DNA of 64,000 nucleotides, from positions 104,828-168,827 of the forward strand of contig NZ_QEQK01000001.1 in NCBI RefSeq assembly GCF_003151135.1. Reading direction: 5' to 3'. Shown in pieces: positions 26,202-34,367 of the stretch. Position 1 is the stretch's first letter, and each line of letters starts with the position of its first letter. The translations under genes and the position numbers were made by a program. This DNA comes from Abyssibacter profundi. Lineage in GTDB: Bacteria; Pseudomonadota; Gammaproteobacteria; Nevskiales; OUC007. The notes beneath the pieces are model-generated. The model did no database searches. It was not told the origin of the DNA and was given only the letters and a program-made list of their open reading frames with translations.

Positions 26202-26339
26202 GCGGTGACTCCTCAATTTTGAGTAATTCACCGGATACTCGCGGGTCGCCAGTACCCGGACCGTTCAGCATAACGTGACCGCGACCGGGAATAACAGGCG
26301 CCCCACCGCACACCGCCGACGGTACCGACGGCGCTCGGA

Positions 26340-26843
26340 CTAGTCGCTTGGTCGGACGGCAGGCTCGCCCGGATTGCTGACTTCGACCAGTCCGCGGCGG
26401 ATCAGCGCTTGGCGCAGCGCGTTCACGCGCTCTCGATTCACACCGAAGTCGTAGTAGCCAAGACGGGCGGTGGACCGCAGGTCGATCCGGTCGGACTGCC
26501 GCAGCAACTCGAGATCATCGGTGTAGACACCCCAGGGGCTACTGACCTCGGCACGCAGGTAGTCCCGTCGACTGTCGACAATCACCGTCCGCGGCTGCGC
26601 GCTGACCGTGTCGCGCACCGCGGACCAAACATCAGGACGGTCGGTCCGCAAGACCAGGGGGCGCACCGACCGCTGCTGAACCTGAGCCTGCGAACTCACG
26701 CAGCGCGGTGCCGGCGGACAAGGCTGCAGGCGGCCTTCGGCGGTCAGCCCGACGCGGTGTTCGCCGATCGCGGCGCAGCCACCGAGCCCGAGTGCCCCGA
26801 GCAGAGCAAGCGCCCCGACCGGCAGCCACCGCTGCCCTGCCAT
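26340..26843 (-). CDS. DUF1499 family lipoprotein
   Basis: 167 residues from ATG at 26843. A signal with LGALGLGGC (lipobox) is followed by VGLTAEGRLQPCPPAPRCVSSQA, the DUF1499 signature (Pro-Cys-Pro and Cys-Val-Ser-Ser). The domain ends around FGVNRERVNALRQALIRRG. The function of DUF1499 is unknown. The frame continues to 26888, but the shorter start puts the signal peptide at the N-terminus. It is divergent from the collagen-tagged gene. Confidence 0.85.
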   Translation of the reverse strand: MAGQRWLPVGALALLGALGLGGCAAIGEHRVGLTAEGRLQPCPPAPRCVSSQAQVQQRSVRPLVLRTDRPDVWSAVRDTVSAQPRTVIVDSRRDYLRAEVSSPWGVYTDDLELLRQSDRIDLRSTARLGYYDFGVNRERVNALRQALIRRGLVEVSNPGEPAVRPSD

Positions 26844-26905
26844 CAAATCGTCAAGTTTGCTCACTAGCGTCTCTGCTCTTGTACTCACACAGGGGAGCGT
26901 TCGAC

Positions 26906-28840
26906 GTGACAGTGACGAATGGATTCAAACTTGGCGCCGTCATGGCGTTGTGTGCGGGCATGGCAGCCTGCCAGGGGGACAACGGTGCAACCGGCGCCGC
27001 CGGCCCGGCCGGGCCGATCGGACCAGCAGGTCCCTCGGGCCCCACGGGCCCCGCTGGACCAACGGGGCCTAGCGGCCCGGCTGGCGACGACGGGACCGAC
27101 CAATCGATCGCGCTGGCGAAGATCGGCAGCTTCCGCAACCCCAGCGCTGGCTTCGATGAGGCGGCCGCCGAGATTGTCGCCTTCGACCCCGCGACCCGTC
27201 AGCTCTACATCGTCAACGCCCAGTCCGAGACGGTCGACATCGTCGACTTGTCGTCGCCATCCAGCCCAGTTTTAAGCTCGACGCTGGACGTCTCTGGAGA
27301 TGTGGCTGCTGCCCGCAGCGACGTGGCCAGTGCCAGTGATCTTGGGCCAGCCAACAGCATCTCGGTGAGCAATGGTGTGCTGGCTGTCGCCATCGAGGCC
27401 GATCCGAAAACCGACCCCGGATACGTCGCCTTTTACCAGTCCGCCGACGGTAGTTTTCTATCCGCCGTGCAGGTCGGCGCGCTACCCGACATGGTCACCT
27501 TCTCGCCTGATGGTCAATTCGTGGTGACCGCCAATGAAGGCGAGCCCAACGATGACTACAGCGTGGATCCCGAAGGCTCGATCAGTGTCATCAACCTGAC
27601 CGGCGGGGCGGCATCGGCGCTGGATGCCGATGTGGCCACCGTCAGCTTCGGTAGCTTCTCGGCGGCTGACCTGCAGGCGGCCGGTGTGCGCCTGCCCCGC
27701 CCGTTTGGCGCCACGGTCAGCCAGGACATGGAACCCGAATACATCGCGGTGTCCGCGGATTCCACCACCGCCTGGGCCGCCATGCAGGAGAACAGCGCCT
27801 TTGCGGAAATCGATCTGGCCACCGCCACCATCACCTCGGTCTGGGGCACGGGCACCAAGGATTTCAGCCTGCCGGGCAACGAAGCCGATGTCAGCAACCG
27901 GGACGACACCGTCTACATCGCCAACTGGCCCGTGCAAGGCCTGCTGATGCCGGACTCGATTGCCAGCTACAGCTATGCCGGAAAAACCTACCTGATCACC
28001 GCCAACGAGGGTGACGGACGCGAGTACATCGGCGAGGCGGCCGATGCCGCTAGCTGCACCCGTGGCCTGGCCGACTTCGATGACGGGGAATGTCTGGTCT
28101 ATCTCGATGAGATTCGCATCCGGGACATTGTCGACGCAGGTGAGGTCGGCGCCAGCATCGACTCGGCGGCGGTGAACCGTTACGCCGGCAGCCAGACCGA
28201 CACCGATGGCGATGGCATTGCCGACATCTTCGAGAACGAAAACCTCGGCCGCCTCAAGGTCATCGCGACAGAAGGCTTGGCCGACCCCAGCTGCCTCAAT
28301 GCCGGTGGCCAGCCCACCGCGGCCTGCGTCTATGAGACGCTAATCGCCTACGGCGGCCGATCCTTCTCGATCTTTGACACCGAGTCGCAGCGCCGCGTCT
28401 TCGATAGCGGCAGCGACTTCGAGGTCGTGACTGCGGATCGCCTGGGGCCGGACGCCTTCAACGCCACCAATGACGCAAATGGCGGCGATGACCGCAGCGA
28501 CGACAAGGGCCCGGAACCGGAAGCCATCACCGTCGGCACGATCAATGGCCGGACCTATGCGTTTATCGGCCTGGAGCGAGTCGGCGGCATCATGGTGTAC
28601 GACGTCTCCGAGCCGGAAAGCCCGCGCTTTGTGCAGTACATCAATCCGCGTGATTTCTCTGAAGACCCGCAGAATCCGGACGACAGCTACAACCCGGCGG
28701 CCGGTGATCTGGGGCCCGAAGGGATGGTGTTCGTGCCCGCTGCGGATAGCCCGAACGGCGCCCCGCTGCTGCTGGTGGGCAACGAGATCTCAGGCACGAC
28801 AGCGATTTTCCAGATCACTGTCAGCGAACTCGCCCGCTAA
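26906..28840 (+). CDS. Secreted choice-of-anchor-I family protein with collagen-like region
   Basis: 644 residues from GTG at 26906, which has a strong RBS (AGGGGAG, 26891-26897). The signal ends in a possible lipobox (MALCAGMAACQ). Next come about 13 Gly-X-Y triplets (GATGAAGPAGPIGPAGPSGP onward), a short collagen-like stalk. Then comes a long beta-propeller-like domain of the choice-of-anchor-I type (QLYIVNAQSETVDIVDLSSP, VTANEGEPNDDY, NEGDGREYIGEA), often annotated alkaline-phosphatase-like. DTDGDGIADIFENENLG is a calcium-binding-type loop. The collagen segment probably projects the domain from the cell surface. An ATG at 26941 is the alternative start. A strong terminator follows. Confidence 0.83.
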   Translation: MTVTNGFKLGAVMALCAGMAACQGDNGATGAAGPAGPIGPAGPSGPTGPAGPTGPSGPAGDDGTDQSIALAKIGSFRNPSAGFDEAAAEIVAFDPATRQLYIVNAQSETVDIVDLSSPSSPVLSSTLDVSGDVAAARSDVASASDLGPANSISVSNGVLAVAIEADPKTDPGYVAFYQSADGSFLSAVQVGALPDMVTFSPDGQFVVTANEGEPNDDYSVDPEGSISVINLTGGAASALDADVATVSFGSFSAADLQAAGVRLPRPFGATVSQDMEPEYIAVSADSTTAWAAMQENSAFAEIDLATATITSVWGTGTKDFSLPGNEADVSNRDDTVYIANWPVQGLLMPDSIASYSYAGKTYLITANEGDGREYIGEAADAASCTRGLADFDDGECLVYLDEIRIRDIVDAGEVGASIDSAAVNRYAGSQTDTDGDGIADIFENENLGRLKVIATEGLADPSCLNAGGQPTAACVYETLIAYGGRSFSIFDTESQRRVFDSGSDFEVVTADRLGPDAFNATNDANGGDDRSDDKGPEPEAITVGTINGRTYAFIGLERVGGIMVYDVSEPESPRFVQYINPRDFSEDPQNPDDSYNPAAGDLGPEGMVFVPAADSPNGAPLLLVGNEISGTTAIFQITVSELAR

Positions 28841-28877
28841 TTCCGGCGACACCGGCCCTTAACGGGGCACCCATCGA

Positions 28878-28904
28878 CGGGGGCGCTGCGGCGCCCCCGT
28901 TTTA
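28878..28904 (+). terminator. Intrinsic terminator of the choice-of-anchor-I gene
   Basis: A perfect 9-bp stem, CGGGGGCGC (28878-28886) and GCGCCCCCG (28891-28899), has a TGCG loop and is followed by TTTTA (28900-28904). It lies 37 bp after the stop codon. The T-run overlaps the stop codon of the convergent CBS-domain gene. Confidence 0.85.
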
Positions 28905-30041
28905 TTGGCGTTCGTCAGTGGGCGCGTCCGACTGCGGCGGCACCGTAGCACCTGCCATGTCGGCCGGAGTGTCTGTAGGCAACTCCGGTAACTGCATTCG
29001 CCGGGCGCGCTTGCGCCACATGCTGCGAGCCAGGGCTTGCATGTCCTGGGATTCGTCGCGCTCGTCCACAATCTCGAGCCCCAGCAGCGTTTCGATCACA
29101 TCCTCGCTGGTCACAATGCCCGCCGTCCCACCGAAGCGGTCGACCACCAAGGCGATGTGCTCACGTTCGGTCAGAAAGCGGTCGAACAGGCTGGGAATCG
29201 GATAGTCCTCAGGAATGACGGGCATCGGGCGCTTGAGGCTCCCCAGGTCGCGTTCGGTCTCCCCGGCCAGCAGGGCTTCGAGCACGTCATCCTTGAGCAC
29301 GTAACCAGTCACCTGATCCATCGACCCGCCCGTGTAACAAGGGATGCGAGAGAACCGCAGTGCATCGCCCGAAGCATGGAAGTCTGCGATCGACACATCC
29401 TCCTCTGCAGCGACGATGACCACCCGGGGCGTCATGACGCTGGATGCGGTGACATCCTGGAACCGGAGCAGATTCTTAATGATGCTGGACTCGGAGGCAT
29501 GCAGCTCGCCTTGCTCTTCCACGATGTCCGTCATCGCCAAAAAATCGCTGCGCGACAACACGCTCCCTGGCTCGCCGTGCTTCAACCGACGGGTGATGAA
29601 CTGGGACATCCAGACCAGCGGCGCCATCAACGTGCCGATCAGGCGCAGGCTGCGCACTGTGAAAGGCGCCAGCACCTGCCAATGGGTGGCTCCCAGCGTT
29701 TTTGGAATAATCTCCGACAGCACCAGGATTGCCAGCGTCATGACCGTCGGCACCACCAGCACGGTAATGATCGGGCTGGCATCTGCCCAGATGGCGGCGG
29801 CCTGGTTGCCCACGCCGATGGCCCCCACGGTGTGGGCAATGGTGTTCAGCGTCAGGATGGCCGCCAGCGGCTTGTCGATATTGTCCTTGAACAGCCGCAG
29901 CTGTCGGCCGATGGCCGTTCCCTGCTCTTCCTGAATACGGCTATAGGCAGGCGTGACGCTGAGCAGCACGGCCTCCCACATGGAACAGAGGAACGAGAAT
30001 ACGATCGAGATCAGGAAGAAGACGATCAGCAGCGAGAGCAT
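28902..30041 (-). CDS. CNNM/CorC-type membrane protein (DUF21 plus CBS pair)
   Basis: 379 residues. The DUF21 (CNNM) transmembrane domain of about four helices covers residues 1-145, including LILSEIIPK-like LVLSEIIPKTLGATHW. A CBS pair follows (SSVMTPRVVIVAAEEDVSI and IALVVDRFGGTAGIVTSEDVIETLLG). The C-terminal tail is Pro/Asp-rich and lacks a full CorC_HlyC transporter-associated domain. Relatives transport Mg2+/Co2+ or sense adenylates. The ion is not predictable here. It stands alone on the minus strand, convergent with the previous gene. Confidence 0.88.
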   Translation of the reverse strand: MLSLLIVFFLISIVFSFLCSMWEAVLLSVTPAYSRIQEEQGTAIGRQLRLFKDNIDKPLAAILTLNTIAHTVGAIGVGNQAAAIWADASPIITVLVVPTVMTLAILVLSEIIPKTLGATHWQVLAPFTVRSLRLIGTLMAPLVWMSQFITRRLKHGEPGSVLSRSDFLAMTDIVEEQGELHASESSIIKNLLRFQDVTASSVMTPRVVIVAAEEDVSIADFHASGDALRFSRIPCYTGGSMDQVTGYVLKDDVLEALLAGETERDLGSLKRPMPVIPEDYPIPSLFDRFLTEREHIALVVDRFGGTAGIVTSEDVIETLLGLEIVDERDESQDMQALARSMWRKRARRMQLPELPTDTPADMAGATVPPQSDAPTDERQ

Positions 30042-30095
30042 GTGCAGCCCGGATGAGAAGACGAGGCATGACGATAGCCCGGCTGGGCCCAGGAC

Positions 30096-30710
30096 TCACG
30101 CTTCGCGTTGCCAGACCACGCAATGATTATTGGCTGGCATGGCATGACGCGCCCGGCGCACGAGGCCTGCACGGGTGGCCAGCGCGTCGACGGCCTCTAA
30201 ATCCCGCAGGCCCATGGACTCATCGCGCGCCTGCAGGCTGGCGTCGAACTCGGCGTCACTGGCAGACACAAACCGCCCCTGTAGCCGGAACGGACCGTAG
30301 ACGATCAGCTGGCCCTGCGGCTTGAGTCGACCGGTCAAACCTTTGAATACCGCCTCGACCCCGGCCCAGGGCATGATGTGGAAACTATTGGCCGTGAACA
30401 CGGCGTCGTACGTCCGCGCCGGCCAGGGGCCATGCAGGGCATCCAGGGGCAGGGATGCCGGCAACTGTTGGGGATCACCTTCAGCCAACCACGCCTGGAT
30501 GCCGGGCAGTCGCTCGGGCAGGTCCGAACATTGCCATCGCAGCTCCGGCCAGCGCGATGCGAAATGCACCGCATGCTGACCGGTGCCGCTGGCAATCTCG
30601 AACACCTCGACCCGAGCCGGCAGATGCTCACGCAACACCTCTAGAATCGGCCCGCGATTGCGTTCGCAGGCGGGTGCGAAAGGCCGCGTGTCTTCTGCCT
30701 GCTGGCTCAT
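30096..30710 (-). CDS. DUF938 family class I SAM-dependent methyltransferase-like protein
   Basis: 204 residues of the DUF938 family. FAPACERNRGPILEVLRE is the family N-terminus; VFEIASGTGQHAVHFASRWP is the SAM-binding glycine loop. DAVFTANSFHIMPWAGVEAVFKG and QLIVYGPFRLQGRFVS follow. The methyl acceptor is unknown. The ATG shares one base with the dodecin stop (TGATG), so it is translationally coupled to dodecin. Confidence 0.9.
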   Translation of the reverse strand: MSQQAEDTRPFAPACERNRGPILEVLREHLPARVEVFEIASGTGQHAVHFASRWPELRWQCSDLPERLPGIQAWLAEGDPQQLPASLPLDALHGPWPARTYDAVFTANSFHIMPWAGVEAVFKGLTGRLKPQGQLIVYGPFRLQGRFVSASDAEFDASLQARDESMGLRDLEAVDALATRAGLVRRARHAMPANNHCVVWQREA

Positions 30711-30922
30711 CAGTCCTTGAGCGTAAAGCCGACTTTCATCTTGACCTGCCAGTGGCCGACATCACTGCCGTCGATCCAGCCACGGGTCTCCACCACTTCA
30801 AACCACTTCAGTTCATCAACATTCTTGGAGGCCCGCTTGATGCCGGTGCGCACGGCATCCTCGATGCCCTCGGTGGACGAACCAACGATTTCGATGACCT
30901 TGTATGTGTGATCGCTATCCAT
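30710..30922 (-). CDS. Dodecin (flavin storage protein)
   Basis: A 70-residue dodecin that forms hollow dodecamers binding flavins (FMN/FAD/riboflavin or lumichrome). The sequence HTYKVIEIVGSSTEGIEDAV, the flavin-stacking Trp in VDELKWFEVVETRGWI, and the end HWQVKMKVGFTLK are typical. The length is normal. It is the first gene of a two-gene unit with the DUF938 methyltransferase. Confidence 0.96.
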   Translation of the reverse strand: MDSDHTYKVIEIVGSSTEGIEDAVRTGIKRASKNVDELKWFEVVETRGWIDGSDVGHWQVKMKVGFTLKD

Positions 30923-30999
30923 GATCCAACTCCTTAGCAGGATGAACGATCACACTAACGCGGCAGCCCGACTCGCGGTCAAGTCACCGTGCCCAGGGT

Positions 31000-32817
31000 T
31001 CAGGGGGCCTTGGGCGGCCGACCGTCCAGGTAGGCCTGTCCCGGGTCGGTTTGATGTGAACGCCCCGTGGGGTCGGTCAGATCGATCTCGATGCCATTGT
31101 CACCCGGCGTCGAGGGCGTCCGGTACACCCGCGCCAAGGTGCTGGGTTCTGGGCGTTCCTCGGCATCGACAACCGCATCGGGACCAATGTGATACCACTC
31201 GCCGGTGGCGTAATCGGGAGCCAGATCCAGCAGCACCCAACCCTTTTGATCGAGGTTGACGTACTTCAGGTGCAGGTTGGAGACGCTGATGGCATTGGCC
31301 ACTTCGCCGGGGATCGGCAATCCGGGTGACGTCACGGAGGGGCCGACAAACTCCACGGCAACCGGGTCATAGCTCGGCAGGGCATCCGGGTTCGGGGTGA
31401 CGTCGAACGCCCAGGACGTATGGATATCCCCCGTGATCACCACAACGTTATCCACCGGACCGGCATCCGGGTTGTCCGAGCCGTCAGGGTGATGACCTTG
31501 CAGCACTTCGTACAGACGCTCCTGGCTGGTCGGATAACCATCCCAGGCGTCGGTGTTCAGATAGGTTGGCGGCACGGCCAGCGCGCCCGGCGTCACCCGC
31601 AGTTGCGACAGGATGAGCTGATTGCCAATGATCTTCCACTTGGCCGGGGAGCTTCGGAGCTGCTCGTGCAGCCAGGCTTCCTGATCGGGACCGAGAATGT
31701 CCCGGTGCGCGGTGGTATCACCGCAGAGTGGGTCCGGGCTCATGTAGTCACGCACCGCTTCTCGCTGGAATGCGGCACCGGCTTCGGATTCGTCGTCCCG
31801 CCCCCATAGCCGCGTGTCGATCATGATGATGTCGGCAAACTGGCCCGCGGAGTACTTGCGCCAGGTCTTGCCCAGGGAGGGGTTGAATAGCTGCCCCTGG
31901 GTGATGACATCGTCCTCGGCCGGCCGAATGGGCATCCACTCGAAATAGGCTTGGATGCCAAAACTTTTGCGTTCGTACCAAACGCCTTCACCGCCCTCTT
32001 CGATCGGGCCTTCCGTGTGGTTGTTCGCCGTGCACTTGCGCGAGTTATCGGTGGTCTCGTGGTCGTCCCAAACGGTGACCCAGGTGAACTGGCGGTGCAG
32101 TTCGGACAGGTCGGGCTCGGCCTTGTGCAGGGCATGGCGCCGACGGTAATCGTCCAGCGTCAGCATCTCGCCAGGCGGGTCCACCTCGCGGGTGTCACCG
32201 TATTCCCCGTTGCCATATTCGTAGATGTAGTCGCCCAGGTGGACGATCAGATCGATGTCGTTGCGATCAGCGATTTCCTTGTAAACGTGGAAATAGCCGT
32301 GCGGGTAGTTCGAGCAGGACACCACGGCAATTCGCAGCCGGTTGTCGGTGTCAGCATCCCAGTCCGGCAGTGTCTGCGCCCGACCAACGGGCGAATCGAA
32401 GCCCAAGGCACTGAACTGGTAGTAGTACGCCGTGTAGGGATTCAGCCCCTGGGCATCAACCTTGACGCAATAGTCGTTGGCGGCCAGCGCCATGGTCTGG
32501 CCGGTGGACACGCGCTGCGTCCGTTCGGGGTCGCTGTAGACGGACCAAAGTACGGGGACGTCGCCGGCGATCAGCTGCCCGTCCTCATCCATCTGGGTCA
32601 CGCGCGTCCAGAGGATGACGCTGCTGCTGGTGGGGTCGCCACTGGCAACCGAATGCTTGAACGGATCCACCGTCCCAACGCCGGGCAGCGGTGTGCGCTG
32701 CTGATCGCGTGGCGTAGATGACTGGCCACAACCTGCCAGCGTGACTGCACTCGCGGCCCCAACCACAGCCGAGGACCGCAGAAAATCGCGGCGATTCAAC
32801 GTCCGATTCGACGACAT
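31000..32817 (-). CDS. phoD: PhoD-type alkaline phosphatase/phosphodiesterase (Tat-exported)
   Basis: 605 residues. The Tat signal has the twin-Arg motif NRRDFLRSS and a following LAGC that may make it a lipoprotein. The PhoD domain shows FKHSVASGDPTSSSVILWTR, AVVSCSNYPHGYFHVYKE, LIVHLGDYIYEYGNGEYGD (metal Asp), TWVTVWDDHETTDN (Asp/His) and VVVITGDIHTSWAF (metal His). These enzymes use Ca2+/Fe3+ to release phosphate from mono- and diesters. The RBS is GGGAGGG. A Pho-box-like repeat lies 43-60 bp upstream. A second PhoD paralogue is encoded at 41292-42929. Confidence 0.93.
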   Translation of the reverse strand: MSSNRTLNRRDFLRSSAVVGAASAVTLAGCGQSSTPRDQQRTPLPGVGTVDPFKHSVASGDPTSSSVILWTRVTQMDEDGQLIAGDVPVLWSVYSDPERTQRVSTGQTMALAANDYCVKVDAQGLNPYTAYYYQFSALGFDSPVGRAQTLPDWDADTDNRLRIAVVSCSNYPHGYFHVYKEIADRNDIDLIVHLGDYIYEYGNGEYGDTREVDPPGEMLTLDDYRRRHALHKAEPDLSELHRQFTWVTVWDDHETTDNSRKCTANNHTEGPIEEGGEGVWYERKSFGIQAYFEWMPIRPAEDDVITQGQLFNPSLGKTWRKYSAGQFADIIMIDTRLWGRDDESEAGAAFQREAVRDYMSPDPLCGDTTAHRDILGPDQEAWLHEQLRSSPAKWKIIGNQLILSQLRVTPGALAVPPTYLNTDAWDGYPTSQERLYEVLQGHHPDGSDNPDAGPVDNVVVITGDIHTSWAFDVTPNPDALPSYDPVAVEFVGPSVTSPGLPIPGEVANAISVSNLHLKYVNLDQKGWVLLDLAPDYATGEWYHIGPDAVVDAEERPEPSTLARVYRTPSTPGDNGIEIDLTDPTGRSHQTDPGQAYLDGRPPKAP

Positions 32818-32859
32818 GACACCCTCCCGAAACCAAGCCCGCTAGTATGCTGTACTGTC

Positions 32860-32877
32860 GTGTCAATTCCATGTCAT
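32860..32877. promoter_or_regulatory. Pho-box-like direct repeat between phoD and the Bax-inhibitor-like gene
   Basis: TGTCA occurs at 32861-32865 and 32872-32876, an exact 11-bp period as in PhoB half-sites (consensus CTGTCAT N4 CTGTCAT). In the phoD (minus) direction the box edge is 10 bp from CATACT (32844-32849), a plausible -10, the spacing seen in PhoB promoters. However, the half-sites read on the plus strand, the opposite orientation to the usual Pho box for phoD. Binding is therefore uncertain. Confidence 0.4.
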
Positions 32878-32990
32878 CGATGTGGACGCCTCGACACACA
32901 GACCCGGAACTTGCCTTTGCTCGCCGGTGTCTCCATAAAGGCCCTGTCGACAGGGTCGACATTGCCCCATTCATACAGGAACGACTGCTG

Positions 32991-33680
32991 ATGCATTCTT
33001 CTTACGACATTGCAGCCGCGCGGCCGCAATCCGCGCTGCAGACCAACAAGGTCTTGCGTAACACCTACATGTTGCTGTCCATGACGCTGCTGTTCAGCGC
33101 CGCCATGGCCGGTCTCTCGATGGCATTGAACGTGCCCTACGGCGCGGCGCTGCTGTGTTCGCTGGCCTCGCTGGCCATCATCTGGTTCGTGATTCCGCGC
33201 ACGGCCCAGTCCGCCAATGGCCTGATTGCGGTGTTTGCCTTCACCGGCCTGCTGGGTTTCGGTCTGGGCCCGGTACTCAACATGTACCTCACCGGTTTCT
33301 CGAACGGTGGCCAAATCGTGATGATGGCCCTGGGCCTGACCGGCTTTACCTTTGTCGGCCTGTCGGCGTATGCGATCACCACGAAAAAGGATTTCAGCTT
33401 CATGGGCCAGATGCTCATGGCCGGCATCCTCGTCGCATTTGTGGCCAGCATCGGCGTGCTCATTGCCTCGCTGTTCGGCTTTTACTGGCAGCCGCTGGGC
33501 CTGGCGATCTCCGCCCTGTTCACCATCCTGATGTGTGGCCTGATCCTGTATCAGACCGGTGAGATCGTGAATGGCGGCGAAACCAATTACATTCTTGCGA
33601 CCACGACGCTGTACCTGTCGATCTACAACCTGTTTACAAGCCTGCTGCACATCCTCGGTGTGTCGATGGGCGAAGACTGA
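32991..33680 (+). CDS. Bax inhibitor-1/YccA family membrane protein
   Basis: 229 residues with about seven hydrophobic helices: NTYMLLSMTLLFSAAMAGLS, GAALLCSLASLAIIWFVIP, LIAVFAFTGLLGFGLGPVL, GQIVMMALGLTGFTFVGL, FSFMGQMLMAGILVAFVASI, and FTILMCGLILYQTGEIV. The C-terminal Asp-containing segment GGETNYILATTTLYLSIYNLF is the family signature around the di-aspartyl pH sensor. Relatives are calcium-leak channels, or FtsH modulators (YccA). The ATG at 32991 fits the family N-terminus; the frame runs open to 32847. It is followed by a very strong terminator. Confidence 0.92.
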   Translation: MHSSYDIAAARPQSALQTNKVLRNTYMLLSMTLLFSAAMAGLSMALNVPYGAALLCSLASLAIIWFVIPRTAQSANGLIAVFAFTGLLGFGLGPVLNMYLTGFSNGGQIVMMALGLTGFTFVGLSAYAITTKKDFSFMGQMLMAGILVAFVASIGVLIASLFGFYWQPLGLAISALFTILMCGLILYQTGEIVNGGETNYILATTTLYLSIYNLFTSLLHILGVSMGED

Positions 33681-33705
33681 ATCGGCCACCGCCGTTCAAG
33701 TCAGT

Positions 33706-33739
33706 GACCGCGGCCGCCTTCGGGCGGCCGCGGTCGTTT
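33706..33739 (+). terminator. Strong hairpin terminator after the Bax-inhibitor-like gene
   Basis: A perfect 13-bp stem, GACCGCGGCCGCC (33706-33718) and GGCGGCCGCGGTC (33723-33735), is closed by a TTCG tetraloop and followed by GTTTC. It starts 26 bp after the stop codon. The T-run is short, but the stem is exceptionally stable. Confidence 0.75.
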
Positions 33740-33806
33740 CGGGCCCCGTGTCCACCTGGCCGGACGGATTGCGCATACTAGGCAAGCCTCCAATCCGTGC
33801 CGCCCC

Positions 33807-34364
33807 ATGTCTCGATGTGTTCTTGCGCTCCTCCTGATTCCGGCCCTGGCCGGTGCCCAGGTCGCCCCGGCGGCCCTGGAGCAAAAAGCCCGTCAATGCG
33901 AAGCCCTGGCACAGGCTGGTGACTACGCGGGGATGCAGGCTTGCATCGCGGAGCTGGAGCAACAGATGAATGCGGCGTTTCCCGCAGCGGATCGCGGCCG
34001 GCTCGGCGCACCGGTGAATCCCGAGCCGGCTTCACCGCCAGCAAAGCCGGCGCGGCACCAACCTGATCCACAAGCCCGCCAATGCGTGGACATCGTCACC
34101 GAACGGGGCGCGGCCGCCGGCGACAATCGGCAGTGGCGATATCGGGCCGTCAATGCCTGCGACCGGCCGGTGACCGTACATTTCTGTGTGGTCGATGGCC
34201 CGAATCGTCCCAGCCACCGCCAGCAGTCGCGGCTGGCAGGCGGCGCCGAAACCAGCTGGTCCTTCACACTCAGCGACCGCTACGAATCTCCGCTTTCGGT
34301 TTACGACGCCTGCTTCGAGGCCGAGCGCTGCAAGCCGGCGGGTGCGGTCGGCTGTAGCGGGTAA
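33807..34364 (+). CDS. Secreted cysteine-rich protein of unknown function
   Basis: 185 residues with a signal peptide (MSRCVLALLLIPALAGAQ, probable cleavage after AGA). The mature part has eight cysteines: two in an N-terminal helical segment (QCEALAQAGDYAGMQACIAEL) and six in a C-terminal domain. That domain starts RQCVDIVTERG and continues NACDRPVTVHFCVVDG, YDACFEAERC and GCSG, probably disulfide-bonded. A Pro/Ala-rich linker joins the halves. I recognise no family. It ends 3 bases from the convergent MATE gene. Confidence 0.72.
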   Translation: MSRCVLALLLIPALAGAQVAPAALEQKARQCEALAQAGDYAGMQACIAELEQQMNAAFPAADRGRLGAPVNPEPASPPAKPARHQPDPQARQCVDIVTERGAAAGDNRQWRYRAVNACDRPVTVHFCVVDGPNRPSHRQQSRLAGGAETSWSFTLSDRYESPLSVYDACFEAERCKPAGAVGCSG

Positions 34365-34367
34365 TCG

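Noticed and set aside
26308..26335. Palindrome centred on CGGTACCG before the host-attachment gene
   Set aside because: It is an imperfect 18-bp dyad with no T-run or conserved regulator site. Too weak to call a terminator or operator.
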